Assembly: GCF_000002235.5 (NCBI RefSeq)
Contig: NW_022145613.1
Span: 15,989,883-16,053,882, forward strand
Length of the DNA: 64,000 nt
Source of the DNA: Strongylocentrotus purpuratus
Lineage: Eukaryota; Echinodermata; Echinoidea; Camarodonta; Strongylocentrotidae
Reading direction: 5' to 3'
Within the stretch, counting starts at the first letter, position 1; each line of letters starts with the position of its first letter. Position numbers and translations under genes: made by a program. A model generated the notes under the pieces. The model was not told the origin of the DNA and ran no database searches. It was given only the letters and a program-made list of their open reading frames with translations. Below, piece by piece: positions 1 to 14,000 of the stretch.

Positions 1-137
1 TGGTGATTACCTTCCCTGTGGTTAACTACATCACTGGAGATCCAAAGCTGGAGAAGGCCATGGCTTGGGAGAAAGCTTACATTGACTTGCTCAAGAATTA
101 CAGCAACCCCAATTTCACCGTTGCGTTCCAAGCAGAG
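1..137 (+). CDS. NPC1: NPC1 exon a (partial at window edge)
   Basis: Reads in frame from base 3: [14 protein letters not shown], then a [12 protein letters not shown] segment and NFT, a likely N-glycosylation site. This is the end of the middle luminal domain just before the sterol-sensing domain. It ends phase 0 at gag|gtagga. The exon start is cut by the window. Confidence 0.93.
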
Positions 138-1983
138 GTAGGATTGTTTGCATTGTGATTTTGTGAAGACGTTTTATTTAGACCTATGTGATATTATCTT
201 TTTTAGTATTCAAGTACAGTACACTTATTCAACTTATTTATCATCCAACAGTGAAAAGCACATATAACAGTCTTGAATACACAAATTGGTAATATATAAC
301 AGTCTTGAATACACAAATTGGTAATATATAACAGTCTTGAATACACAAATTGTTATCATGGTAGAGGTAGGATTTTTGCAATGTGATTTGTGAAGATGTT
401 TTATGTAGACATATGTGATATGATTTTTTTTTGTATTCAAGTACTGTAGGTATTCAATTGATTTATCATCAAACAGTGAAAAACACATATAACAGGTCGT
501 GAATACACAAATTGGCAACATGATAGATGTAAGGATACCTTCAACAACAAAAAAAGCACAAGGCTTGTAAAACAGCAGGCACAGAAATATATCATATAAA
601 AATAATAACAAAGGGGATACAAATCAAATATAAACATTACAACTTATATTTAGAAGAGCTTGATGAAATTCATCTCTCAAAATGTTAGCCAGAGAAATGA
701 TGAATCATGGGTTTTTGAAAATGTTTGTAAATGAATTAAAACTAGGCTTGTAACGTATTTTGTGTATTTTTTTTCGGGGGGGGGGGGGGAATTAGGAGGG
801 TTGTAGTCGATGAGATTTTCTCGGTACCATTTTGAGTAGTGTCCTAACAAGTCCACATTTTGAGAGCTAAAATTGTCAAATGAATATATATGCAATATTT
901 CAATTTCCATACAAATTGGAAGGAGGTAGAGATTCCTTACATGCTAATACGCAGGTTGCCATATCGAAACAATTAAATCATACAGTACATATCATCAAAA
1001 CAATGCCTATGTGAATATGAGCCGTAGCAGTTCCTCTACCACTTCTCCACTACTAGAATAGTCTTTGAATTCAATTTACATGGATTGATTGTTATTGCCT
1101 CATTCATTCATTTCTTTATACAGCGGTCAGTTGAAGACGAGATTAACAGGGAGAGTCAGTCTGATGTCCTTACCATCGCACTCAGTTATATCTTCATGTT
1201 TGCCTATGTGACCTTTGCCCTCGGACAGTTCAACGGCTGCAGGAGATTGATGGTTCGTATTGTCTTTACCTCTCTCTTCATCCATTCATTAAGTCAACAT
1301 ATTTAATACATGTAGATGTACATGACAATATCATCATCATCATCATCTATACGGGAGTGTAGGATATCCTGTAGGTCTCCCGGTTAGATCATTTAGTACA
1401 TTAGTAAAGGTCTAAAAATCAGTGCATGCGTGGATGTCAGACAATGCTATAATATAATGTTTATCTTCAGTATTTATTGCCGTTTTATTTCTCAACAGAA
1501 TATACATGTAAACAAGTAGCATGAATTTGAGATTGATGGTTCATATTAACGTTTGCCTTCACCTCTCTGTCATTAAAACTTCAGTCACATATGCTGTGGT
1601 TTGCATCAGTTTACTGCAGGGGATTGGGGGGGGGGGGGGTAAAAGCATACTGCACTTCTTGTTTTTATATCTTGTAACTCATTGATAATTGAGTATGTTT
1701 TATATAGAACCTTTTTGCTGCAAAGCTACTTTTTTGTTCTCATCCCCACTTGTCACTCATTTAACAAAAAACATCACGGTTACTGCAGCATATGTGAATG
1801 GGCCTTTTGAATTCCTGACTTTCCCCTACCCTTTCTTTATGGCATAATTTTATTTTTATGCAATGTTATCCTTTTGATAACCCTTCATATGAGTTATCAC
1901 CCCAATGCAAACATGAATCGTCTCTTTTGTAAGTCTTGATTGAGTGGACTTTACTCCAAAACTCCTGACCATATTGCTATCTG

Positions 1984-2027
<44 letters not shown>

Positions 2028-5000
2028 TATATCTCTCTCTCTTTCTCTCTGTATCTTTGCCTGTATGTCTCTCCCCCTCTTTCACTTCATTGTCACTATT
2101 CTTCTGTAGACATAGGCTAAAGATATATACATATTATTATATATTATTACAACTTTACATGTATTGAATGTATAGTAATTGTGATTCATCAGCTGATTTA
2201 GACGATGTGCAGTCTAAAAGATCACATTCTTAAAGTCAATCTTATCAGTCAACAAAGATTAAGGTTACAAGATACTGTCGATAGAAATGTAAACATTATA
2301 CTTCTTTATCGCACAGGGTCAACATTTCAAGTGTCCTCCTTGGTGTATGCGATTGTATGTTTAATATGCAATGTCGTACCCGTTTCGTGTGAGAAATCGT
2401 TGAAAAATGTTACCAAATGAAGGTTGCAACGTCTCTCATTTATCCTTGGCTTGGCAATGATCAGGGTAATGGCTGATTTATTATCCTTCTACAATGTTTA
2501 ATATTGAGCTTTAATTTGTTGCCTTGACAGATGTTTCAAAGTCCAAAGTTGAGATAAAAGCAGTACCAGGTACATACATGTACGATGGAGTTTTGACTCG
2601 TTATGGAAACATGCCAACATGATTTAGAATGAGGACAGGACATTTAAATAATTATAGAACTCTCTTGAAATCCTTAAATTTTAGTTTTCACATTATGTCC
2701 CATCAAGTCAAGTTCTGTAGAATTCTGCAGGAATTTTGAATACCAGTATGTCACGTATCCAAGAATTTAAATTTTGCAAGGAAACCGTTTACTGTACTTT
2801 AATTCTAGACTTCACTGTCAGACATTATTGAGTGACCTAGTGACTTCTTTTTTTCTTTGGTAATAGTAATACCATACATAAAATGAGCTGTAGAGGGTAG
2901 CACAAAACATACAACCATTGGGTACAAGGGTCTGGAAATCAGACCATTTACAAAAAGGATTGCAATCCCTAAAGTCGATTCTACAACTAATAATAATAAT
3001 AATAATAATCTTTTAAAGTCCACTCCAAATTTTATTAAACCGAAAATGGAAATTCTTTTTGCCCAATTGATCGTTAGCCCGGCAGCCTCTGAGCAGCGCC
3101 AGATCGACATTGCTCTATCCGTTTAATGTTGAACGCCAAACAAGGTAGCAGCAACTCCCGTCTTTTAAAACGTCTTTTGGTATGACGCGGCCGGGGTTCG
3201 AACCCACGACCTCCCGGTTGTGAGGCGGACGCTCTACTGACTGAGCCAACACACCGGTTTTTCCCCACAAAAATTCATTTTCAAGCCATTTCGTTTTTGG
3301 GGAAGCTCTAAATTATTATTATCTTTCAAATGCTGGTGGAATTTAACCATTTCATTTTTTGGCCTGCAAATACCTCAAAGGGGAAGTGAGGCTCCGCATT
3401 ATAGCAGGAGTGCCCTGTACTGTGAAACCACTTAATCAGGATATGCATCAGAAAGCCTTTGTGTTGAAACCTCGTTAAACAATTATTTAATCGTGATATA
3501 ACCATTAAGAAGTGAAAGACTTGTTGCTGTCCACTTTCATTTCAAGTAGACTAAACATACATGTAGAAGGACGTTGCCTTCTCAGTTTATACTGTTACAG
3601 GAACTAAAAAAAAGTTATAAAACACTTTTTCACTTGTTTCCGCAATGACTTTCATAATTGTCTGTGGTCTTTACAGTCAGCAGTCTCCATGGGTATTGCA
3701 TTGTAATTTGCTTTAATACAACAGACTCATTAGAATGAATGTGTATACAAAGCAAGATACCACACAAACAACATAATTTGGTGACCCACTGCAAAATTAG
3801 TGTAGCTACCCCTCTTGCCTTGGAGAGTGTTCTGGTCAGGGAGATTTACTATGATGATGAGCTTTCCTTATGGGTCCTTACACACTCAATAGGCCTGTTT
3901 TCATCAGACCGAAGTTGCAAATAACCTATTTTAACTAGCCCGATTTCAAATAAGCCAGCTATTATCCAGAGAAATCTTGGTCTTAATTCCCAAATAGCCC
4001 ATCTTTATCTAGATTTTGATGGGCCTATCGGTCTGGTGAAGACCCAATTTCGAGCTTCGCTGAGAGCAGCAGGTTATTTTGCAACTTCGATCTCATGAAG
4101 ACAGATCTAGTGTGTGTAAATTACATAAGGCCTGTTAGTAAAGAGAAGTACACGCTTGATGATTGATAACACCTGTTGTATGGTGAACATCCAAATAGTG
4201 TCACCCCCCCCCCCCCTATGAGAACCTGCATGTATGATTATGTGTCCTTAATAAGGATACATACATAAATATCACAGTCCAAATTTTTGTATGGTAGACC
4301 TTTCCCCATAAGGCTTGAAAAAGTCTTGAATTTTATTGTTTACATTGAACCATTGCCTCTGGGAATCAGGTGGTTCCGACAATAAATCAGATGGGAGTGG
4401 GAGAATTCAGTAGCCACCTTCAAGTTCAAGTTCTTGAAGTGTAATGTGACAATTAACGAGACATTAAATGGACCTCTGCTTCCTGTCTCCTTCGAACTTG
4501 ACATTGAAATCTTGCGGTTGATAATGTGAAGGCTATTACATTGCCTGCTAGTCATTAAAGCATACTAAATCTCCATGTAGTCCAGGTTTAAATGGCTGGA
4601 GTTAATCCACTAATTTTTGGAGCGTTAAGCTCAAGTTGTCAAATTACGCATCAAGAACTTTATTGTTCATAATGATTGTGTATCTAAAGGAACAAATAGA
4701 TCATATCATTATGAAATCAGTTTACTGAGTTTTCACTATTTTCATTTTTTTGTTTTAGTAGATTCAATTTTGTTTGGTCATTTTGCCTGAGAACTACGTG
4801 TACAGTAATTTGTGAAAAATAAAGGGCATGGCACTTTTTGTTTCATGAATCAGTGAATTGAATTGAAAGTCCTTCCTCAAGAATACGAGCCTGTCTTTTC
4901 TTTGTAACTGCTATTAGCTTTCACTTGCTAAGTGATATTGAGATGTACATTAAATGCTTTTGATGTTTCAGTTTTGAAATAACATTAAGAATGTAGTGGA

Positions 5001-8000
5001 AAATTCCACGTACAGTGTATACCAATTTTCTCTTAGTCATTAAGACCTGTGCAGTACATGTACATCCACATTCAGTATGAAAAGTCCAAGCTCCTGTAGC
5101 TTTAGCAATATAATATTATTTTATTACTGTACAATGTATTTTTATAAACATCACTGGAATTTGCGGACACTCATTATCAATTGGTAGAGCAGGTTAATGT
5201 TTAAACGTGTATGCTGTCAGTTATGTATTATGGGCAATTCTAGCTGTACTTTGAACAGATGATGTGCACTTTGTATTGAGCAAACGCTAGGTACTTGAGT
5301 TGTGCGTCATGACATCATGATCATAATATGAATCAACACTGTTTGCTGATGGTGTTCTACATTCTTACATGTACATGTAATAGCATAAATATTTCATCAT
5401 AACCCCCATGCCTTTTATGAACCAGCGGGTTCATGTAGTATGGGAATCAGTGAAAAAACATACACGGGGCTCGGGGCGAATTAGCCCCCGAAATGCCCAA
5501 AAGAGCCCCCGAAAGTCATAAAAAAGCCCCCAAAATTTGCATAGAGTTCAATGCAAAACAAATTAAAGAGGGTTATTTTCATGCAAGCAAGCTTGAAAAG
5601 TAACCCCCGAAATATTTTAAGTATTTTTTTCCCTGATGGGAATGAGGATTTCAGTCAGTCAAGTCGTTAAAATGATAAATGTGAGAGTAAATTAAATCAA
5701 TTTTCATCAAGACCAATAAATCATTAGCAGGAGTATAGGGTTACTGTTTCACTTTCTGTTGGAACTCTGAATTAATGGGACACATTCTCAGTACTGGTAT
5801 TCTGTAGAGTTTTACACAATCACAAAAAAATGAAACAAACACAAGAGCCATTACTAGAGGTTAAATGTTACTTTAAACAAATCACTGTCAATTTATATTT
5901 GATGAAGTTGAGTTCATGATGCTAAACATGTCAAAAGTTAAACCACCTTCTCAGACTTACGAATAACAAATAGTTGAGGTAGCCGTTCTGCTGGGGCAGT
6001 TGCCATGTTCATTTTCAGTCTTATTGTATTTGTTATGTTTTCAATATTTTCATTGCAAGTAAACTGATTATTCTATGTGCACGTTTTTGATTTATTTTCA
6101 TTATTATTACACTCAAACTGATTTCCACATTTGTTAGTCAATGGTTTTGTTTTGTAATTATTTTAATTCCAATTAGATTGATTCCAAGATCATCCTTGGT
6201 CTATCTGGAGTCATCATCGTACTCATGTCCGTAGCGTCCTCCATCGGTGTCCTGAGCTGGGCTGGTGTGCCTGCAACCCTCATCGTCATCGAGGTCGTAC
6301 CCTTCCTCGTTCTGGCAGTCGGTGTGGATAACATCTTTATTCTTGTTCAGAGATACCAGGTATGAGGCCTCCATTTTTGTCATTCATTCATCCTTTTTTA
6401 TTTTTGTTGTTAATTCTTATAGAAAGCAGTCCAAAGACTGATACAAACAAAGATTACACATGGTACTGTAGTTCCATTGTTCAAAATTCTTTGAAAGAAT
6501 TCAATAATTTCACCTTTGTTGACAAGAAACAAAAATTGAGATTATATAGAAAGAAGAATTGTTCATCATCTTGCAATTCAAATTGAAAGAAACTTTAACA
6601 AATTTCCAATTTTAAAGTAAAGAGAGGAAAGGAGAAATGAAAAGGACAAGCTGGGGAAGACGACAGAGAGAAGCGAGAGAAAGAGGAGCGATCTGTTGAG
6701 AAGAGGGAAGGAAAAATTTTTAACTCCTTTTGTGCCACTTTGTGTTTGAGCATGCTTCATGAATTCTTATCTTCATTTCTTTGTTTTTATTGTTGACTTT
6801 ATCATAAAATGTACAATAACATGATGTGAAATATCATGTAAATACTGTTTTTTTTACTCACAATGGACAGAGAGACGAACGCTACCCCCATGAGAATCGT
6901 GCAGAGCACATCGGCCGTGTCCTGGGCGAGGTTGCTCCTAGTATGCTCCTCACAAGCTCATCAGAGTCTATAGCCTTTGGCATCGGTGAGCATTGTTCCC
7001 TGTACAGTCAAACCTCTCTAGAAAGGCCACCTGTTTTCAGTGGTCAGTTTGTCTGTTTCCCTTGGGGGGTCCTTAATAGACATGTTTGTCTGTACTGGGC
7101 TTTTTTCAAAGGAATAATATTGATATGCAGTTGATCCAGAGCCTTGATTGCAAGTTGACTTGAGAGGGAAGTGTTTGTCTCAGCTCTTTACGAGTGAGGA
7201 TTTGCAAACAATTCAGATCATTTGCGACTCATTATGAGGCGAAGCCATAATTGACAAAAAAAATTGCCCCCTGCTGGCTTGACTACATGATATAAACATA
7301 CTTATATTTTCATAAAAATAAGTGGGTGCATTGTTAGCAAAACTTCAAATGTATTGTTGAATGTACAGAATATAGGCCATTGTACTTTTTTGTCATGCTG
7401 GCACTTGTCTCTTCGTGGTCCTGCACTAAGAACTTGTGAAAATGATATCAGTTAGGTGTTGCTTGTTGGAAAACAATGCAGATTGTGTGTACCAGTATTC
7501 AACTTTTGCAATGGATGGTCTGTTGATATGATTACAACTCCAAAATGTACACGTATCAGACTATTAGTACTAGATGATTAATTCAGATTTGTTCAACGTT
7601 TGTCTATAAACAACACCATATCATGATCATGAATATCATTCATAGCCGCTTGTAAAATACTGGTTCATTAAAAATTATAGCTTATTGTACTTGGGCTTAA
7701 CCTTAATCATTGCAGCAGCTGGAAAACGTTTTGCAGTAGCCGCATCAAAGACTTGGAACAGCATCCCTCTTTTCATAAGGGAAATTACATGTCTTGTCAC
7801 CTTTAAAAAATCCCTCAAAACTTACCCTTTCCCCCAGTGATCTACATCTATGAGATCTACTTCCTGTGAGACTGTACATTTTTTGTCCGTTTTTCATACG
7901 TTTGTATTTGTAAGCGCTATGGTACTTATTGTCTTTAGCACTCCTAAATATTCAATATTATTATTATAATTATCAAATTTCTTTTTGGAAATTTTTCCAA

Positions 8001-11000
8001 TGCTTAGGTGCCATGTCTAGCATGCCTGCTGTGAGAGCGTTCTCTATGTATGCGGCTGTTGCCGTGGCGATGGACTTTTTGCTCCAAATCACCTGCTTTG
8101 TTGCTATGATGGCCTTGGATTCCTCTCGTCAAGAGGTATGCGTACATTATTGGGATTGTATTTTTATACCGTATGTAACCAGGCACCTCAATGCCGATGA
8201 AAAGTTGCATCAAGTGATTTTCAGTGATTGGAGCTCATAGGTTTATTTGGCCAAGGTGGTCAAATTCTGGTGTTAAGCATCTTTCTGAAAGAATATACTT
8301 TCGTCTTTCAAAAGATTTTGGTGTTTAAGGGGTGCCTGGTCGCATATGCTCTCATGGCCAAACACTAGGAAAACTTCCAAGGGATTGGAAATAGACCAGT
8401 TTGTAATTAGCACATGATACCAATGACCTCAAATATCCACAAATCTTTCAAACTTGGGGAAGTCCCACTTTATGCACTTTAGAATAAGAAGTGCCAAAGT
8501 CATGGAGGTACTTCAAGAATACATTTGTTTGCCCTATTGAGAAGGATACTTCCACTTGTGTTCCATAGATTGTGCCATTGTTGCATGAGTGAACAAAGAT
8601 TACATAGATTACATAGCACGTACCGGTATCCAGTATTTGTCTTGGTGGGTTGTACAGTTTTGAACAAATTACTTTTATCTGCACATGCACAGATTGTCTC
8701 TGCAAACTGGTTCATTATTATGAGACCTTAAACCTTTTAATTTCGAGACCTGAAACCACTAGATCTTTAACCTTTTACTTTTTTCAACTTCAGGACAATC
8801 TCCATTATATATATTTAACCTTTTACTTTTTACTTCAGGCCAATCGCTATGAGATCTTCTGCTGCGCCACAGACAAGGAAGCAGGCAAGCAACCCAAAGA
8901 ACCTGGTCTCCTGTACAGGGTGGTCAAGAACTACTACACTCCGTTCCTCTTCAACAGATTCATGAGAGTTATAGTGGTGAGTTTACTTTTCTTCCCAATA
9001 ATTTGTAATGCTGTGGCTGTCTTATAAACGTTAGAAATTAGGAAACCACCATTATAAGTACTTTTAAATCAAAAGTGAAAGCACAACTTTTCATTTTAAG
9101 TGTATGTTGTAGTTTTTAAGCACTTCAAGAGCTTTTTCAGTGCAGTAGAATATATTTGCATAGTGTTTGCACTTTATAAATTGATATTATTAGCACATGT
9201 ATTATTATTATGATCATTAATTGAGGCCACTCGAGAGAAAACAAAGTTGCTACTGTAGACAGATTGCATTATTATACAGGTTTCCCAAGGCATATTTTCT
9301 CTTTGAGTAAAGCATTAAAGGTAAAGACAAGTATTGGAAACGCCCCAATTTCAAAAAATGAAATGGAAGCTCTTATTTCCAATCATGTGAAAGAGTATGT
9401 TTTGACTAATACATGAAGATAACAATTTTGCCGGGAAACTGCCTACTAATTGATATATTTGGTAAATTAGTTTATCTTTGGTGTGTGAGAGATAAACGCA
9501 CGTGTCACGCATATGTGCGTAGTCCCATATACATCTTTCTGTGTACAGTTCTTGTAACTTACGAAGACTGGGCCAAATTTCTTATCATTTTGATGATTCC
9601 AGAACCTTGCAGTACACACCAATACTTATATGCTAGATAGATGATCAACCTTTTCTGATCGATTCCACAACGTTTCTTTCACAATGCAATCGCATGACCA
9701 TAACTGGTCTTTATCTTTAAAGATCCATTCTGGCATCAAGCTGGCTTAAGTAAGATCATGATAAATATGCAAATAGATCAGTGGAGGAAAATCCCATAAA
9801 GAATAAGAAAGGTATGATTGAGAACATAAACAATTTGAGATTCCATGATTTAATAAGTTCCACTTTGTCCAAAAAGATATTCCATTGTGCTCTGTGCCTA
9901 AGATGTATTTAATATTGAACACCTGTTTTTACACACCCCTCTAAGAAATGCATTATTTGTTTAGAGCCAGAAGGGCATTAACTCTGTGTTAAAGTATACA
10001 AGTAATAATGCCCTTCTTGCTCAAACAACAACATTTAGATCTAAAGCTCTGTATGATATTGTAGAGCTCTGTGTTTCCATGTTCTGTTCATATTTCCTGT
10101 ATGTTACATGTTGATTTTCATTTCATCTCCATTTATACTCTATTCCAATCCCAAAACGTCAATAGCAGATACAATTTCAAAGATATAATCATTGATTTGT
10201 TCCTCTTACAGGTGTGTGTCTTTGTCTTTGTCCTCTTTGCTTCGTGCGCACTGATCCCCTCTCTACCAGTCGGCCTTGACCAAAAGCTCTCCATGCCAGA
10301 GGTAAGATAATACTGAAGACTGCAGGGGCATTCTAGACCATTCTGACCTGAGACTTTTTTGTTTTTTTGTTTTTTTTTGTTTTGGGGGGAGGGGGGGGGG
10401 GGGGGGGGGGGGATGAGTCAGACAAATTAAAAGTTGGTCAACAGAAAAGTAAAATCTGTTAATAAGTGAAGGTGTTAGATCAAAAGAAGGTGCTGAAATT
10501 TGATTTACAGTCAAGAGTATGAAAATGTCCCAAAATTGATAAGTTTTCCAACAACAATCATGGCTTTGCCAATAAAGATTGTGAATGGAAAGTCACCCCC
10601 CGCCCCTTGCAACATCCTGATAAAATTATGTTTAGATACTGACCAATACTCACTGATGGATAGTCGTTTAGAAGTATTTAGTATTCTCTGCTAAAATAAA
10701 ATCACATGATTTGTGACCAACGTTTTAGAAGAAAATGAGTCAAAATTCAAACAAAACATGGAGGAATGAGACAGCTAGAAAGATAGATTTGTTGAACAAC
10801 ATGATCATTAACGTCTTTAGTCAAGGAGCTTAGAGATATCAAGAGATGAGAGGATGGTTGATGAAAAGAAAATTGGGGGGAGGGGGAAGAAAAGGAATGA
10901 AAGGTCATAAATAAAGGAGAAAATAGACCTGTTTTCATCACCTCAAGTTTGCCAAATAACCCGCTAGTTTAACTATCCCGATCGCAAATTAGCAAGTTAA

Positions 11001-14000
11001 TTTGTGTCCTCATCAGCCCGCAGCTGCAATTAGCAAGATATTTGGTCAAGAAAATATACCGAGAAATCTTGGTTCTCTGTCAAAAAATCCCACTATTTTC
11101 CGAATAGCGGGCTAATTTGCACCCATCCGAGCTAGTTTGTGATGAGCGTATCTGTCTGGTAAAAACGCACTTTCGAGCTTCTGGACAATATCCCGAGTCT
11201 GAAAATAGTGGGTTATTTGGCAAACTGAAGCTGATGAAGACAGGCCTTTAATACGAGCATGTTGTGTAACCATTTCTGCACCTGTTCTTGAGACTGGTAA
11301 CCTATCTCCACCATTCATGACATGCAGGACTCGTACATGATCAACTACTTTGAATCGGAAGGTTCCCTGCTGAATGTTGGTCCACCAGTCTACTTTGTGG
11401 TGAAGGACGGCTATGACTACACATCGATAGAAGGACAGAACAAGATATGTGGAGGCTCGGGATGCAATGACAACTCTCTCACGTCACAGATATACTTTGC
11501 AGCTGAGCTCTCGCAATAGTATGTATAATTTATTGTCAAAGTTATATATTTTCTCCTCGTGTAGGGATTGGTTTAAAAAAACCAATGCCCTCCCAATCAG
11601 ACTCGATTTATTATTTGATTTATGATAAAAGACACATGTATTCTTAGTATATTTGAATGTATATTAACAAAATGTCAAACAATAATGCAAAATGTAAAGG
11701 AAAAAAGATGAACAAGTGAGGTTTCATTTAGACATTTTCTTACAAATTTTTTGAATACTTAAATTGTTATTGGAAAGCCTTACATTCTTTAGCAAGATAT
11801 TTATCTATATTTTCGTATTTTTAACCCAAGTAAAAAAATCCATTAAAGATGAACTTGAGTTCTGGTAAATATAGGAAAAAAATTCTCACAGAATCTAACA
11901 AAATTTACACTAAATGTTCAAGATTACAAATATATGACATGTGCCAACAAATTTTTCCAGAAAATGTATAGTGGCTGAGTAATTATCGTAGAAAAATAAG
12001 GAAATCTGGGTAAGTAGGCCCGACATTATGTGCTTAACACAGGTCACTATATGGGAGTTGTGGTTTTTATCGAAGATGATACCCAGTAAGTTTTTGTGCG
12101 TTTGGTTGTTTGAACCAGTGAAATAAAAACAATCTACTGCACGATACACAATCCAGAATAAATCGTAGCAATTTTCTCTTGAAATACGATTTCCATACCA
12201 AAGCTCAATGGAAGCTTGACCAAAGCTAAGGTAATAATAGCATTCAGTACTCTGTATCATTTAAAAACAACTTTACATATCCAGATAATATTGTTGTTGT
12301 TCTCATTTCATATATTATCATCATTGTTATTATCTTGATCTCTATTTTCTTGAACAGCACAAGAGTAGCACACCCTTCGTCATCTTGGATGGACGATTTC
12401 TTTGATTGGGTGAAACCCAACAGTAATCTGACGTGCTGTAGGGTTAATAATGAAACGGGTGACTTTTGTCCCTCTACTGGTATGTTCGTCTTCATGTTCT
12501 TATATTGGGGACTTTCAGATTTGCACGTCGACATAGTGGACTTCTACATGTGACGTCCTTTTAAGGCAATGTGACGTCCTTTTAAGGCACTGCCATTGCC
12601 TTAAAAGAACGTCACACGTAGCAGTCCACTATGTCGACGTGCAAATCTAAAAGTCCCTATTACCCAAATAATGATACATGTACATACATTGAACAACTGA
12701 ATTATTCATACCCTTTGTAAGGAATTTAAGTATAAGTATTGGTGTGTACTGCAAGGTTCACCAAACTATATTGTTATCATGGCTAAAAACAAGCGGAACA
12801 TGATTAAACTCAGTTCTCATGAAATATTAGTTCCAGTGTAATATCTGTGACACTGTATTGGGGTGAAATATGTCTGGATGTTTTTAATTTTTATAAAAGC
12901 ATTTTTGGGGGGTGTCACCTATTCTGCATTCTTCTCACCTAACTCCCCCCCCCCCCCCCCCCCCCCCACTCTGGGGTCGGAATGACCGCATGCATGTTAC
13001 CAAAATGTCCGGTAAGGGGTACTTTTCACGCACCAAAGTCTGGCTCGTACATACACAAAATTGACTTTACACACCGGACTTAGGGGGTGTTTTCAAAAGG
13101 AGGGAACACGCATATGCGTACCCTAAATAACACTGAGTGGGGGGGGGGGGGCCGGGACCTAACCATTCTAAAGCACAAGCTAGAAATTCTGCATTGATTG
13201 GTTTACGAAGTAGTTCTACAGTTTGGATTTAGACTTAATATTGGCTCAAAACGTCCTCTTAAAGGGACTGAAAGTTCCAAGTTGCAATTGCAGGGGTTAA
13301 AACAACTGTGTGTGCCATTTTCTTGAATTCATATAGATCCTTCCCAATGTTGTATATACTGAGAAAGATAATGTTACTCTAGTTTGCCAAATAAAATGTG
13401 TGTTGCGACATTTCATGTATATACTTTGGGGAAAAGTAACGCTTGGGCATGCAACACTATTAAATCATCATACATGTATTTGTTTAAAAACTATTTATAT
13501 GTCATTAATAATAATAATAGTAATAATATTCCGTGCTTGTACAGTGCTTAACACATCAACGATATCTCTAAGTGCTTTACAAGTGAGGTATGAGAGCCAA
13601 AATGGGTGTGAGGAGACAATATATGAGATAGGGGTTTACTTTTGTTCTCTCAACAGACACCAAAGATACGTGCAGATCATGTCGTCCATTGTCAGAGCAA
13701 GATAAGAGACCTACTCCAGAGGAGTTTGAAGAATTCCTACCTTTCTTCTTGGAGGACATCCCAGGGATCTCCTGTAGCAAAGGGTAAGAGGAAGAGACCT
13801 TGACTTAAAGGGATCCGGTAACTTTGTCTCAGATTCTGAAACAAAATCCTGGATTTAGCTCATGCTGCAATTATAATTATAATCTTTTGGTCAGTCAGGA
13901 ACCCCATGACTTTTACCAGCCGATCGCCTGTCTGATTATCAAGATATTTATGATTGGAATTTCAAATTTTGAAAACTGTTTGCCAAACGGTTTTCATAAC

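Noticed and set aside
3180-3260. Functional tRNA-Val gene on the minus strand
   Set aside because: A and B boxes are good but the acceptor stem does not pair and a SINE body with (ATT)n tail follows.
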